A DNA stretch of 26,721 nt from JABWBR01 sp036741235 (lineage in GTDB: Bacteria; Bacteroidota; Bacteroidia; Chitinophagales; Saprospiraceae): assembly GCA_036741235.1 (NCBI GenBank), contig DAINSQ010000056.1, forward strand, positions 1-26,721, written 5' to 3'. The translations under genes and the position numbers were made by a program. Position 1 is the stretch's first letter. Each line of letters starts with the position of its first letter. Under the pieces are notes generated by a model that was not told where the DNA came from, did not search any database, and worked only from the letters and a program-made list of their open reading frames with translations. This document shows positions 1 to 7,173 of the stretch, piece after piece.

Positions 1-97
1 TCCAGCATTCCATCCTTGAAGTCCTTCATCTCGTTTTTGAAATCCAGCATTCCATCCTTGAAGTCCTTCATCTCGTTTTTGAAATCCAGCATTCCAT
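1..97. repeat. 42-bp in-frame tandem repeat
   Basis: Positions 1-42 and 43-84 are identical and a third copy begins at 85 and matches for 13 nt before diverging. The period of 42 nt is 14 codons, so copy-number change keeps the reading frame. The array continues beyond the left edge of the window, so its total copy number is unknown. Confidence 0.9.
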
Positions 98-194
98 TAG
101 TCAACTGGGTTATCGCCTGTCCTTGAACGGCGATAAAGTCAGCTAATACATACTCCAGCGCAACCACTCTTTTTTCGAGATGAACAGATGCCAT
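1..194 (-). CDS. N-terminal part of a coiled-coil protein with 14-residue repeats (runs off the window)
   Basis: An ATG at 194 (minus strand) opens a frame that stays open to the window edge, 64 codons. It starts MASVHLEKRVVALEYVLADF and then turns into a tandem repeat of GMLDFKNEMKDFKD. Each 14-residue unit is two heptads with Met at position a and Phe at position d, so a parallel coiled coil is predicted. Similar N-termini (a helical 'LE..V..F' segment followed by DFK/EMK heptads) occur in DUF3782/PD-(D/E)XK-like proteins of Bacteroidota and cyanobacteria; that assignment is a guess because the C-terminal part lies outside the window. The repeats are identical at DNA level, which points to recent expansion. 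No function can be given. Confidence 0.6.
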   Translation of the reverse strand, partial: MASVHLEKRVVALEYVLADFIAVQGQAITQLTNGMLDFKNEMKDFKDGMLDFKNEMKDFKDGML

Positions 195-270
195 GATTTA
201 CAACATTTACAATAACTTCACTGCCATAAAAATAATAACAAATACAACGCTTTGCAAGTTCCAGGTGGCA

Positions 271-302
271 AATGCCTCAAAATGCCCCAAAATGTCCCAA
301 AA
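271..302. repeat. Three copies of a 10-bp repeat (AATGCCCCAA-like)
   Basis: Three adjacent decamers, aatgcctcaa, aatgccccaa and aatgtcccaa, lie in the divergent spacer between the coiled-coil gene and the GH3/serine hydrolase gene. The period equals about one DNA helical turn, so a protein-binding array is conceivable, but nothing else supports it. The rest of the 195-408 spacer is AT-rich without another clear signal. Confidence 0.6.
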
Positions 303-408
303 GGGTACCATTACAATTTGCGGCAGTAACTTTTAATATTATGCTAACACAGTATTTTGCAAGCACATCGTTAAAGAGCTATCACAATATGAAGAAAAGC
401 GGAGTCTT

Positions 409-3315
409 TTGAAAAAAATATTCACACATAGTAACTGGTTTATTGTCGCGGTGGTCATATGGCTGGCTGCGGGTTGTGAAAAGCCGCGTGTCCGTATTGC
501 GCCGCAGTTGTCGGATTATCCCCCGTTTTTGGCTGCCGACCCGTTGGAAGTTGATGAGCTTCTTGGGAAAATGAGTGTAGACCGGCTGATAGGCCAGTTA
601 TTGGTATCAAGGGTTTGCGGGGAGCCGACTGCTTCGGTGTATGAATGGGCAAAAAAAGGCACGGTTGGCGGCATTATAATGTACGATATTGGTTTGGAGA
701 CTTTTCTGGCGGTTTCAGACAGCATCAGGCGCAATGCGGCCCCTTTATTCTGGCAGGGTACAGAGGCGCCTTTATTACTTAACAACCAGTTTAACGATTT
801 GCCTGTTTTTCCCTCTGAAGCTACCCTGCGCGTATCGCCCGCAGCCGATACCTTGCGAGAGTGGCTCTCGCGCATATATCCTGCACAGGCGCTGGCTGCC
901 GGCATTCACGCCAGCTTTTCCATTAACGTACCCGCTGATTCCCTATCGGAAGAAAACTGCGCCACAACGGTTTGCGAAGAATTGGACAGGATTGTCGAAT
1001 TCAACAAGCGGCACATACTCAGTATAGGGCATTCGCTGCGACCGGCGTTGTTCACTTATCCACGCGATTCCGCGGGTATACTGGATAGCCTGCTTGGCCC
1101 CTACCGGCAGTTGATCAGGCAGGGTATTAGCGGTTTTTGGCTCGATCCCGCTGCTGTGGGGCTTTCCCGGCAGCCGGCGGGTTACGCCGTTAAGTTACTG
1201 CGGGAAAAACTGAATTTCAGCGGCTTGCTGGTGGGCGAAACTGCCAGCCCAGCCGTTGCCGAAGCGCTATTGATCGCAGGTGCTGATATATTGGTACTCA
1301 ATGACGACCCAACGCCCATTTTTCAATACTTGCGCCGCCTGGTGCGGACAGGCGCCCTGAGTCGCGCCACGCTAGAGGAAAAAGTGCGGCGTATTTTATT
1401 GGCTAAAGTGTGGACTCATCAATTGCCAAAAGCTATTAGCAGTTCACCGGACGACGGTTTGCAAACCAAATTTAATAATACAATCCCCAAACCACCGGTA
1501 GATCGCCAACGAACGCCGGCGCACTTTAAGTCCGAAGACTGGCGCGTGCTGCAACACCGCATCAGCGAGGCGTCGCTTGCTATGGTGCACCGGCGCCGGC
1601 AGTTGCCGCTCTCTGTTGCCTCGCAACGTTCCTATCGCATAGTGCAATACGGCGGCGGGGCGCCGGCTAAGCCTTTCTTTCAATTGGTGCAACGTTATGC
1701 CAAGGTAGATACGGCTTACATGTTGTCATCTACCCGTTGGGAAGACCAGTGGCGGCGGGAATTGGACAGCCTTGAAAAAACGGGTTTTATTGTAGTGGTT
1801 GATCAACCTGAAAGTAGTAGTAGTCTTGATACAACTTTCCTGTCGGCGCTTTCACAACTCGCCCGAAAGACGCCGACAGTAGTTGCTTATTTCGGCGATC
1901 AAGCGTTGTTGGAGCAGTTGGATACCAGTTATGCCATTATCTATGCTCCTGAACGCACCGAAGATACCGAAGCCTTGATGGCCCAACTGCTCTTTGGCGC
2001 CGCCGCTGCCCAGGGGCGCCTGCCCGCCAACCTGCTCAACCGATTTGATTATGCGCGCTTCGGGTTGCCGCCAGTTGTACGACTGGCCTACAGCCGCCCT
2101 TCAATAGCAGGTATTGCCCCTGAGAAACTGGCGGGCATAGATGCCATTGTCAACTCAGCTATTGGCAAAAAGGCAATGCCGGGCTGTCAGGTGGTAGTGG
2201 CTAAAAATGGGCATATTATTTATTCCAAAGCTTTCGGTTATCACGATTACGACAGCCTGCGGCGCGTACGCTACGACGATCTCTACGATGTAGCCTCGCT
2301 TACTAAAGTGGCCGCCACCACGCTCGTTGCCATGAAAGCCTACGACGACAAAAAAATCAGGATCAATGACCGCCTCAGAAACCATATGCGATTGAGTCGA
2401 AGGGCTGCCATCCGGGATATTACGCTCAAGCAACTACTTACTCACGCTTCCGGCCTTCCAGTTGCCATGCCGGTGGTTCCCTACCTGCGCTACAGAGGCT
2501 TACCCGGCCTTGTTTGTAAAGGCAGCGACTATTTTTGCCGCACTGCGGCCAAGCCGCATATTATTCAAGTGGCCGATAGCTTTTATTTCAATCAGCGCTA
2601 TATCAACGAAATATGGAAGAATGTGAACAATATCCGCGTGTCCAGAAAAAAATCGTACCGCTACAGCGATCTCAATTTTATCCTCTTACAGCAAGTGCTT
2701 GAACAACGATATGGCAAAAGCCTGGACAATATAGCCATGTCTCAATTTTATAAGCCGCTTGGATTGAGGCATATCGCTTTTCACCCCCTTTCCTATTTCC
2801 CTCAGCAGCAAATTGTTCCTACTGAAAACGATACCCGCTGGCGCAAGCAACTGATTCAGGGATACGTACACGACCAAACTGCAGCTTTGTTTGGCGGCGT
2901 ATCGGGGAGTGCCGGACTGTTTTCGAATGCCGAAGATTTGGCGGTTATTTTCCAATTGTTGTTGAATGGGGGCAATTATGGCGGTACGCCCTATCTGAAA
3001 GCTTCAACCGTCAATTATTTCGCCGGCGCCGATCACGGCAATCACCGTGGATTGGGCTTTGACAAACCCGACGAAAAACGCCATTCGGCCCATGCCCGCA
3101 GTGCGCCCGCTGTTTCTTATGGGCATACAGGTTTTACAGGCGCCTGCATTTGGGCCGATCCCCAAGCCCAACTTGTTTTTGTGTTCCTCTCCAATCGCAT
3201 CCATCCCGATGCCCGCAACCGCAAAATGTTTAATGAAAAAGTCCGCGAACGCGCCCACCAGGTAGTGTACAATGCCCTGAATTCCTACAATTTTCAAATG
3301 CCTGAACTGGATTGA
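409..3315 (+). CDS. Lipoprotein: degenerate GH3 domain fused to a beta-lactamase-type serine hydrolase
   Basis: 968 residues from a TTG start preceded by GGAG at 401-404; the next in-frame ATG (M55) would remove the signal peptide. Residues 1-23 form a lipoprotein signal ending in LAAGC, so the protein should be anchored in an envelope membrane facing outward. Residues about 50-340 resemble the NagZ/GH3 TIM barrel and 375-570 a GH3 C-terminal-like domain. Residues about 585-960 are a beta-lactamase/penicillin-binding-type serine hydrolase with S630-L-T-K633, Y752-S-D754 (Asn more usual in third place) and H906-T-G908. The GH3 part lacks the KHFPGHG motif, and the nucleophile region reads GLLVGETA (E277) instead of the usual GLVVTDAL, so glycosidase activity is doubtful. 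The fusion architecture is known in Bacteroidota; a peptidoglycan or cell-wall fragment role is inference. It is monocistronic and followed by a hairpin at 3337-3368. Confidence 0.88.
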   Translation: MKKIFTHSNWFIVAVVIWLAAGCEKPRVRIAPQLSDYPPFLAADPLEVDELLGKMSVDRLIGQLLVSRVCGEPTASVYEWAKKGTVGGIIMYDIGLETFLAVSDSIRRNAAPLFWQGTEAPLLLNNQFNDLPVFPSEATLRVSPAADTLREWLSRIYPAQALAAGIHASFSINVPADSLSEENCATTVCEELDRIVEFNKRHILSIGHSLRPALFTYPRDSAGILDSLLGPYRQLIRQGISGFWLDPAAVGLSRQPAGYAVKLLREKLNFSGLLVGETASPAVAEALLIAGADILVLNDDPTPIFQYLRRLVRTGALSRATLEEKVRRILLAKVWTHQLPKAISSSPDDGLQTKFNNTIPKPPVDRQRTPAHFKSEDWRVLQHRISEASLAMVHRRRQLPLSVASQRSYRIVQYGGGAPAKPFFQLVQRYAKVDTAYMLSSTRWEDQWRRELDSLEKTGFIVVVDQPESSSSLDTTFLSALSQLARKTPTVVAYFGDQALLEQLDTSYAIIYAPERTEDTEALMAQLLFGAAAAQGRLPANLLNRFDYARFGLPPVVRLAYSRPSIAGIAPEKLAGIDAIVNSAIGKKAMPGCQVVVAKNGHIIYSKAFGYHDYDSLRRVRYDDLYDVASLTKVAATTLVAMKAYDDKKIRINDRLRNHMRLSRRAAIRDITLKQLLTHASGLPVAMPVVPYLRYRGLPGLVCKGSDYFCRTAAKPHIIQVADSFYFNQRYINEIWKNVNNIRVSRKKSYRYSDLNFILLQQVLEQRYGKSLDNIAMSQFYKPLGLRHIAFHPLSYFPQQQIVPTENDTRWRKQLIQGYVHDQTAALFGGVSGSAGLFSNAEDLAVIFQLLLNGGNYGGTPYLKASTVNYFAGADHGNHRGLGFDKPDEKRHSAHARSAPAVSYGHTGFTGACIWADPQAQLVFVFLSNRIHPDARNRKMFNEKVRERAHQVVYNALNSYNFQMPELD

Positions 3316-3336
3316 TGCTGAAGTGAAGGCAAAAAA

Positions 3337-3368
3337 ATAAGCCGCATCGTTATCGCGATACGGCTTAT
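3337..3368. terminator. Hairpin terminator after the GH3/serine hydrolase gene
   Basis: ataagccgcatcg (3337-3349) pairs with cgatacggcttat (3356-3368): 12 of 13 pairs with one A-C mismatch and a 6-nt loop. An A-run precedes it and a weak T-rich stretch follows. It begins 22 nt after the stop codon. Likely an intrinsic terminator. Confidence 0.65.
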
Positions 3369-3475
3369 CTTATCATCATAATCCCATGAACATATACGAA
3401 ACTGAAAATCTGACTTGTAGTCAGTATATTTTGATCTTGTCGATGTCAGTGTTGAAGGTCAAACCCACTCTGGAT

Positions 3476-3533
3476 ATTTGCTTTAGTAAGCCAGGTTACT
3501 TATCCCTAACAACCTGGCTTACTTTAGGCAAAT
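3476..3533. repeat. Long inverted repeat / hairpin
   Basis: agtaagccaggtt (3485-3497) and aacctggcttact (3511-3523) are perfect 13-nt inverted copies with a 13-nt loop. An outer pair, atttgc (3476-3481) and gcaaat (3528-3533), extends the stem across a small internal bulge. A T9 tract begins 11 nt beyond it, so it could act as a second terminator, or be a REP-like element. Confidence 0.75.
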
Positions 3534-3540
3534 GTACAAT

Positions 3541-3671
3541 CCCATTTTTTTTTATCCCATTTTGTCATGCCGGTGCTTTCACCGGCGTTCCTTTCGTTTG
3601 ACAATACAAACATCTTAAGATTATTTGCTTGGAGCAAAGACAAAAAAAAGGGTTTGTGAAAAAAAAATGGG
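3541..3671. repeat. 131-bp unit with 13-bp terminal inverted repeats
   Basis: cccattttttttt (3541-3553) is repeated exactly in inverse at 3659-3671. Just inside, tttgtc and gacaaa are again inverse. A perfect 7-bp hairpin with a 4-nt loop (gccggtg-cttt-caccggc, 3569-3586) sits inside. No target-site duplication is visible, and nine of the 13 arm bases are a homopolymer, so the mobile-element (MITE-like) reading is weak. Confidence 0.4.
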
Positions 3672-4013
3672 AGAATGAAAAGGTTTGACAGGTTGTAATT
3701 AATTGATAATTAAGTTTTTATAGAATTGAGGGCTGTGAAATACGTGAAAGTTAAGATTGAAATCATCGCAATTTGTACAAAAAAAATTTAGGCATCAAAA
3801 AAGAAAACAGGATCAACCCCACCCAATACCGAATGTGCGACTCGACTTTTGAACTTTTGGACCGGTAGCGGTTGTGAAGCCCAGGGCTCCATGCCTTAGT
3901 GGTACTTCGTGCCCTTTAAACCGGGGCATAAGCTATTTCTTGAACACAAAGGCTCAAAAACCACACAAAGGCACTTAAGTTTAGCCCTTTTTGTTGGACT
4001 GTTGGACTCTGCG

Positions 4014-4030
4014 TAAACCCATAAACCCAT
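4014..4030. repeat. Octamer repeat TAAACCCA (two copies)
   Basis: taaacccataaacccat is a tandem duplication with a period of 8 nt. The inverse of the same octamer is repeated at 18362-18389, also in a spacer next to a GTAGGTT array. This suggests a dispersed family of short words rather than chance. Confidence 0.5.
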
Positions 4031-4082
4031 GAGATTGGGTTGGGGTGTGGGTGTGAGGTGTGAAAGTGTGTAAATTAAAAAA

Positions 4083-4128
4083 AACTACAACTTACAACCT
4101 ACAACATAGAACCCACAACCGACAACAA
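4083..4128 (-). repeat. Decayed GTAGGTT-type array after the di-heme cytochrome gene
   Basis: The plus strand reads acaacttacaacctacaacat and continues with diverged variants (aacccacaaccgacaacaacc). On the strand of the upstream cytochrome gene this is a degenerate series of GTAGGTT-like heptamers starting 6-10 nt after its TAA stop. It matches the clean arrays at 18441-18475 and 26667-26719 in sequence and in position relative to a gene end. Confidence 0.6.
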
Positions 4129-4134
4129 CCGATA

Positions 4135-5250
4135 TTACTTAAACGGATCGCTGAATTTCGGATTATTGACAAACGTAGTATCCGTCAGCGTTTTCATAAA
4201 AGCGATCAAATCCTGTTTGTCCTGTTCCGTGAGCGGGAAGGGGCGGATATTGGGGTCTTCATTTTCAACGCCGTGCCCTCCCGAGCTGTAGTGGTCCAGT
4301 ACTTGCTCCAGCGTTTGAAAGCGCCCATCGTGCATATAGGGCGCTGTTAGTTCAATATTGCGCAAAGTGGGGACCCTGAATTTGCCGTTGTCGTAGATAT
4401 TGCCATTAACGGCGCCGCGGCCCAGGTCGGGGAAATCGGTAAGCGCATTTACGTCATCCAGCCCGTTGTTTTTGTAGTTGTTATCAGTGAAAAATACGGC
4501 GATATGACAATGCGAGCAACCGGGGTGATCCAATAATTGAGACTCTTCAAAGAAAAAAAGCATTTTACCGCGTTCTTCCGAATCGGAAAACCACCCTTCG
4601 TTTTTCCAAACGACTTTATCATATTTGGAATTGGCGCTGATCAAGGTGCGTTCAAACTGGGCAATGGCCTTTACCGCGAGTTCCTTGGTGATTTGGCTTT
4701 TGCGGTCAATACCGAAAGCTTTGCGGAACCGCTGCGGGTAATCGGCATGATTGCGCAATTTATCTAAAACATTGGGCCAGCTTTCGTTGAGTTCGATGTG
4801 GTCTTCTACAGGCAATAAGGCCTGATCTTCGAGTGTAGTCGACCGGCCATCCCAGAAAAAACCCTTGGCATTGTAGGCCAGGTTGACAATAGCCATAGAA
4901 CTGCGCCTGCCCGCTATACCTAATATGCCAGTGCTGACAGCCTTGCCGTCTGTAAACGATTTTTCCGGCAAATGACAGGTAGCGCACGACATGGCGCCGT
5001 CAGCCGATAAGATGGGGTCGTAAAATAGCCTGCGCCCCAATTCTACTCCTTCAACGGTCAACGGATTATCCGGTGGAATGATGGGGGCTGGAAAAAAAGA
5101 AGGCACTTCCAGATTATAGGCTTGCGGATTGTACTCGCCACTTATCAGGTCATTGTCAGGGCAATTGCTACAGGGCTTTCCCTCGTCTTCACAGGCGTTG
5201 AATCCCAATATCGCCGTTGCAGCAAGCAGAGCTATGGTGAAAATTCTCAT
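4135..5250 (-). CDS. Di-heme cytochrome c peroxidase / MauG-MbnH family lipoprotein (second copy)
   Basis: 371 residues. The N-terminus is a lipoprotein signal with Cys20 as the modified residue. Two c-type heme sites are visible: C89-A-T-C92-H93 and C245-S-H-C248-H249. Family-typical blocks include GRRLFYDPILS before heme 1, FFWDGR (about 131-136), and APYMHDGRF, where M306 is the probable distal heme ligand. Length and layout fit the bacterial di-heme peroxidase/MauG family, acting outside the cytoplasm. It is the last gene of the minus-strand run, 11 nt after a paralogue that shares the same blocks and a similar LIAF..TLTD.TFVN C-terminus, so the pair arose by tandem duplication. With MbnP-like genes just upstream, an MbnH-like role (oxidising Trp in a partner protein) is more likely than simple H2O2 removal; this is inference. 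Confidence 0.92.
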   Translation of the reverse strand: MRIFTIALLAATAILGFNACEDEGKPCSNCPDNDLISGEYNPQAYNLEVPSFFPAPIIPPDNPLTVEGVELGRRLFYDPILSADGAMSCATCHLPEKSFTDGKAVSTGILGIAGRRSSMAIVNLAYNAKGFFWDGRSTTLEDQALLPVEDHIELNESWPNVLDKLRNHADYPQRFRKAFGIDRKSQITKELAVKAIAQFERTLISANSKYDKVVWKNEGWFSDSEERGKMLFFFEESQLLDHPGCSHCHIAVFFTDNNYKNNGLDDVNALTDFPDLGRGAVNGNIYDNGKFRVPTLRNIELTAPYMHDGRFQTLEQVLDHYSSGGHGVENEDPNIRPFPLTEQDKQDLIAFMKTLTDTTFVNNPKFSDPFK

Positions 5251-5261
5251 GCGTATAGTTG

Positions 5262-6353
5262 TTATTTTATACTCAAATCAGCTCCTGCCGGTCCAGGCGC
5301 CCTATAATTAACAAATGTAGAGTCGGTTAGTGTTTGCAAAAAAGCAATTAAATCTCGTTTATCTTGCTCGCGTATGCGCAATTTCCGCACATTGGGGTTT
5401 AGATTATCAGCGAAATGCCCCCCTGAAATATAGTGGTCGAATACTTCATCGAGAGTGGCAAACCGCCCGTCGTGCATGTAGGGCGCGGTGAGCATGATAT
5501 TGCGAAGGGTGGGGGCGCGAAATTTGCCGTTGTCTACAAGGCGCCCTGTCACTTCTCCCAGGCCTTTATCGCGAAAATCGCCCAGCGAGGATACCTGTTC
5601 AATGCCGTTGTTGAAAAAGCCAAGCGTAGTAAATAAGGGATCAATGTGGCAGTGGCCGCACTCTGAGGTGGGGAGTTCCCTGCTATCGTCAAAAAAGATT
5701 TGCCAGCCCCGTTTTTCAGCGGCGGTAAACTGCGCTTCGCCGCGCTGCACCCTGTCAAATTTGGAGTTGTAATTGACCAGGGTGCGCTCAAATTGAGCCA
5801 TCGCTTTTGCTGCCAGATAGCGATCGACTTGCTGAATTTTTTTTATGCCAAATGCCTTGCGGAATAATTCCGGATATTCCGGATGCCGGCGGAGCCGCTC
5901 TTCAGCAATATCCCAGCTATTGTCCATTTCGTTGTGGTCTACAACCGGCATTAATGCCTGCATTTCGAGCGATTGCACCCGGCCGTCCCAAAATAAACCC
6001 TTGTAGTGATACCCTACATTGATCAGCGAGGGAGCGCTGCGCCGGGCTGACCTTCCGTCCACACCGAGGCTCAAGGCTCTTCCATCAGTGAAGGCCAACG
6101 CTGGAATATGGCAGCTCGCACAGGAAAGGCTGCTGTCAACCGACAATATGGGATCAAAAAATAAACGCTCGCCCAGTGTAATACCTTCTACGGTAAGCGG
6201 GTTATCCGGCGGTATTTGCATTTTGACAAAATTGGCCGGCTCCTCCAACTCGTATGGCGTTGGCGAATAAGGTATGTGCCCCAAATCGCTACACGCACCT
6301 ATGACACAGGTCACAAATATTAATATTCCTGCTCTCTTCCCCATATCATGCAT
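5262..6353 (-). CDS. Di-heme cytochrome c peroxidase / MauG-MbnH family lipoprotein (first copy)
   Basis: 363 residues from the ATG at 6353, which follows a purine-rich GAGAGGAAG. A GTG at 6380 would add nine hydrophilic residues before the signal peptide, and an ATG at 6344 is also possible. The signal peptide ends in IGAC with Cys21 as lipid site. Heme motifs are C78-A-S-C81-H82 and C232-G-H-C235-H236, and the TAPYMHDGRF block carries the probable distal Met. It lies 35 nt downstream of the second MbnP-like gene and 11 nt upstream of its paralogue, in the same orientation, so co-transcription is likely. By family the enzyme uses two hemes and H2O2 for electron-removing oxidation; by context the likely substrate is one of the adjacent MbnP-like proteins. 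Confidence 0.92.
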   Translation of the reverse strand: MHDMGKRAGILIFVTCVIGACSDLGHIPYSPTPYELEEPANFVKMQIPPDNPLTVEGITLGERLFFDPILSVDSSLSCASCHIPALAFTDGRALSLGVDGRSARRSAPSLINVGYHYKGLFWDGRVQSLEMQALMPVVDHNEMDNSWDIAEERLRRHPEYPELFRKAFGIKKIQQVDRYLAAKAMAQFERTLVNYNSKFDRVQRGEAQFTAAEKRGWQIFFDDSRELPTSECGHCHIDPLFTTLGFFNNGIEQVSSLGDFRDKGLGEVTGRLVDNGKFRAPTLRNIMLTAPYMHDGRFATLDEVFDHYISGGHFADNLNPNVRKLRIREQDKRDLIAFLQTLTDSTFVNYRAPGPAGADLSIK

Positions 6354-6388
6354 ATCTCTTCCTCTCTCCCCCTCTGACACCTATCCTT

Positions 6389-7147
6389 TCACTGCAACTT
6401 CACCGCCTGTTCGAGATTGTCGTAGAGGTAATTGTATACTTCCGGGTTGGAGGTGTGATCCTGCGTTACCGTGCGTACGTCGAGGAAATCGCCGGGGCCT
6501 ACTGCCAATACCCGGCGCAGGTCCACGCTGAAATTCACTGTAGCGGTTTGCCCGTCCTTGACTTCAAGCGCAATGGGGAATTCCATGTTGCGATAAAGGC
6601 TATTGGCTCCAATATGAAAAGTAAGCTTGTCGGTAAACTGCCCGTCGCCGTCGTTGTCGGCATTGCCCTCGATTTTCATAAATACATAGCCCAACATAGC
6701 CGACCAGTAGTGGTCGTCAAGGGGGTGGGGAGGCGTATAATTCCCGGGATTGGTAGCGTTGAAGCGAGGGGCTACGCCCAATCCGAATCTTACGGCTTTG
6801 TATTTGCCGGCCGGGATTTTATCGGCGCTTATGGTGATGCCTTGTTGCGCCGCCGACTGGTTGAGTACGTCTTTGTAGCTGATGAGCGCAATCTCGGTAT
6901 GCGGCGTAGCCGTGGTACTTGTCGCATCATCAGGCACCAGTACTACATCCGAGACATAAAACTGGAATAACTGAAATTTGAGATTGAGATTGTCGTAATA
7001 AGGATATTGCTCATCATACATGACAAGCGGAGCCGTGTCAAAGGTACTTTTGAAGGTGAGGTTTACCTGCCCGTTGTTGTCATTGTCGTCTTTGCAGGAG
7101 GCGGCCAACAATAGCAGCATCATTCCTAACCATAGCATGTTTTTCAT
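6389..7147 (-). CDS. MbnP-like copper-binding-domain lipoprotein (second copy)
   Basis: 252 residues. Signal peptide and lipobox LAASC (Cys18) followed by an Asp/Asn-rich linker indicate a surface or periplasm-facing lipoprotein. The MbnP-type pattern is visible: a Phe/Tyr-rich strand (FQLFQFYVSDVVLV), HPLDDHYWSAMLGYVFMKIEG-like block with W148, then KLTFHIGANSLYRNMEF, which carries the family His, and a VNFSVDLRR strand near the end. In methanotroph MbnP a conserved Trp is oxidised to kynurenine by MbnH and contributes to copper binding; W148 is the best candidate here, but I cannot align it residue by residue. It sits between another MbnP-like gene (26 nt upstream) and two MauG/MbnH-like genes. 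Confidence 0.82.
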   Translation of the reverse strand: MKNMLWLGMMLLLLAASCKDDNDNNGQVNLTFKSTFDTAPLVMYDEQYPYYDNLNLKFQLFQFYVSDVVLVPDDATSTTATPHTEIALISYKDVLNQSAAQQGITISADKIPAGKYKAVRFGLGVAPRFNATNPGNYTPPHPLDDHYWSAMLGYVFMKIEGNADNDGDGQFTDKLTFHIGANSLYRNMEFPIALEVKDGQTATVNFSVDLRRVLAVGPGDFLDVRTVTQDHTSNPEVYNYLYDNLEQAVKLQ

Positions 7148-7173
7148 GTGTAATTTTTTTGTGCAAGTTACAA

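Larger units (their letters stand above)
3316..4134. other. Gene-free convergent spacer rich in inverted and short-word repeats
   Basis: 819 bp between two convergent genes. No frame here has coding character. Contents in order: the terminator hairpin 3337-3368, a long hairpin 3476-3533, a 131-bp unit bounded by 13-bp inverted repeats (3541-3671) with an internal perfect hairpin (3569-3586), an AT-rich stretch 3672-3830, a GC-richer stretch 3860-3935, decayed CACAAAGGCAC-like words (about 3890-3980), an octamer duplication (4014-4030) and a decayed GTAGGTT-type array (4083-4128). It looks like a region where small repeats accumulate; no RNA gene was recognised. Confidence 0.6.

Noticed and set aside
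3386..3601. Possible 71-residue protein in the convergent spacer
   Set aside because: It runs through two hairpin structures and a T9 tract; composition is not protein-like and no leader signal supports it.
3541..3671. Firm call of an insertion sequence or MITE
   Set aside because: No transposase, no target-site duplication, and the inverted arms are mostly a homopolymer; kept only as a low-confidence repeat.
3950..4010. Possible small RNA gene in the spacer near 3850-4010
   Set aside because: No stable conserved fold, promoter or known RNA family could be recognised by eye.
4060..4350. Open frame starting in the decayed heptamer array
   Set aside because: Its first third is encoded by the repeat (TTTYNLQ-like) and the rest is antisense to the cytochrome gene.
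6354..6380. GTG start for the first di-heme cytochrome
   Set aside because: It would place nine charged residues ahead of the lipoprotein signal, while the ATG at 6353 has a purine-rich leader.
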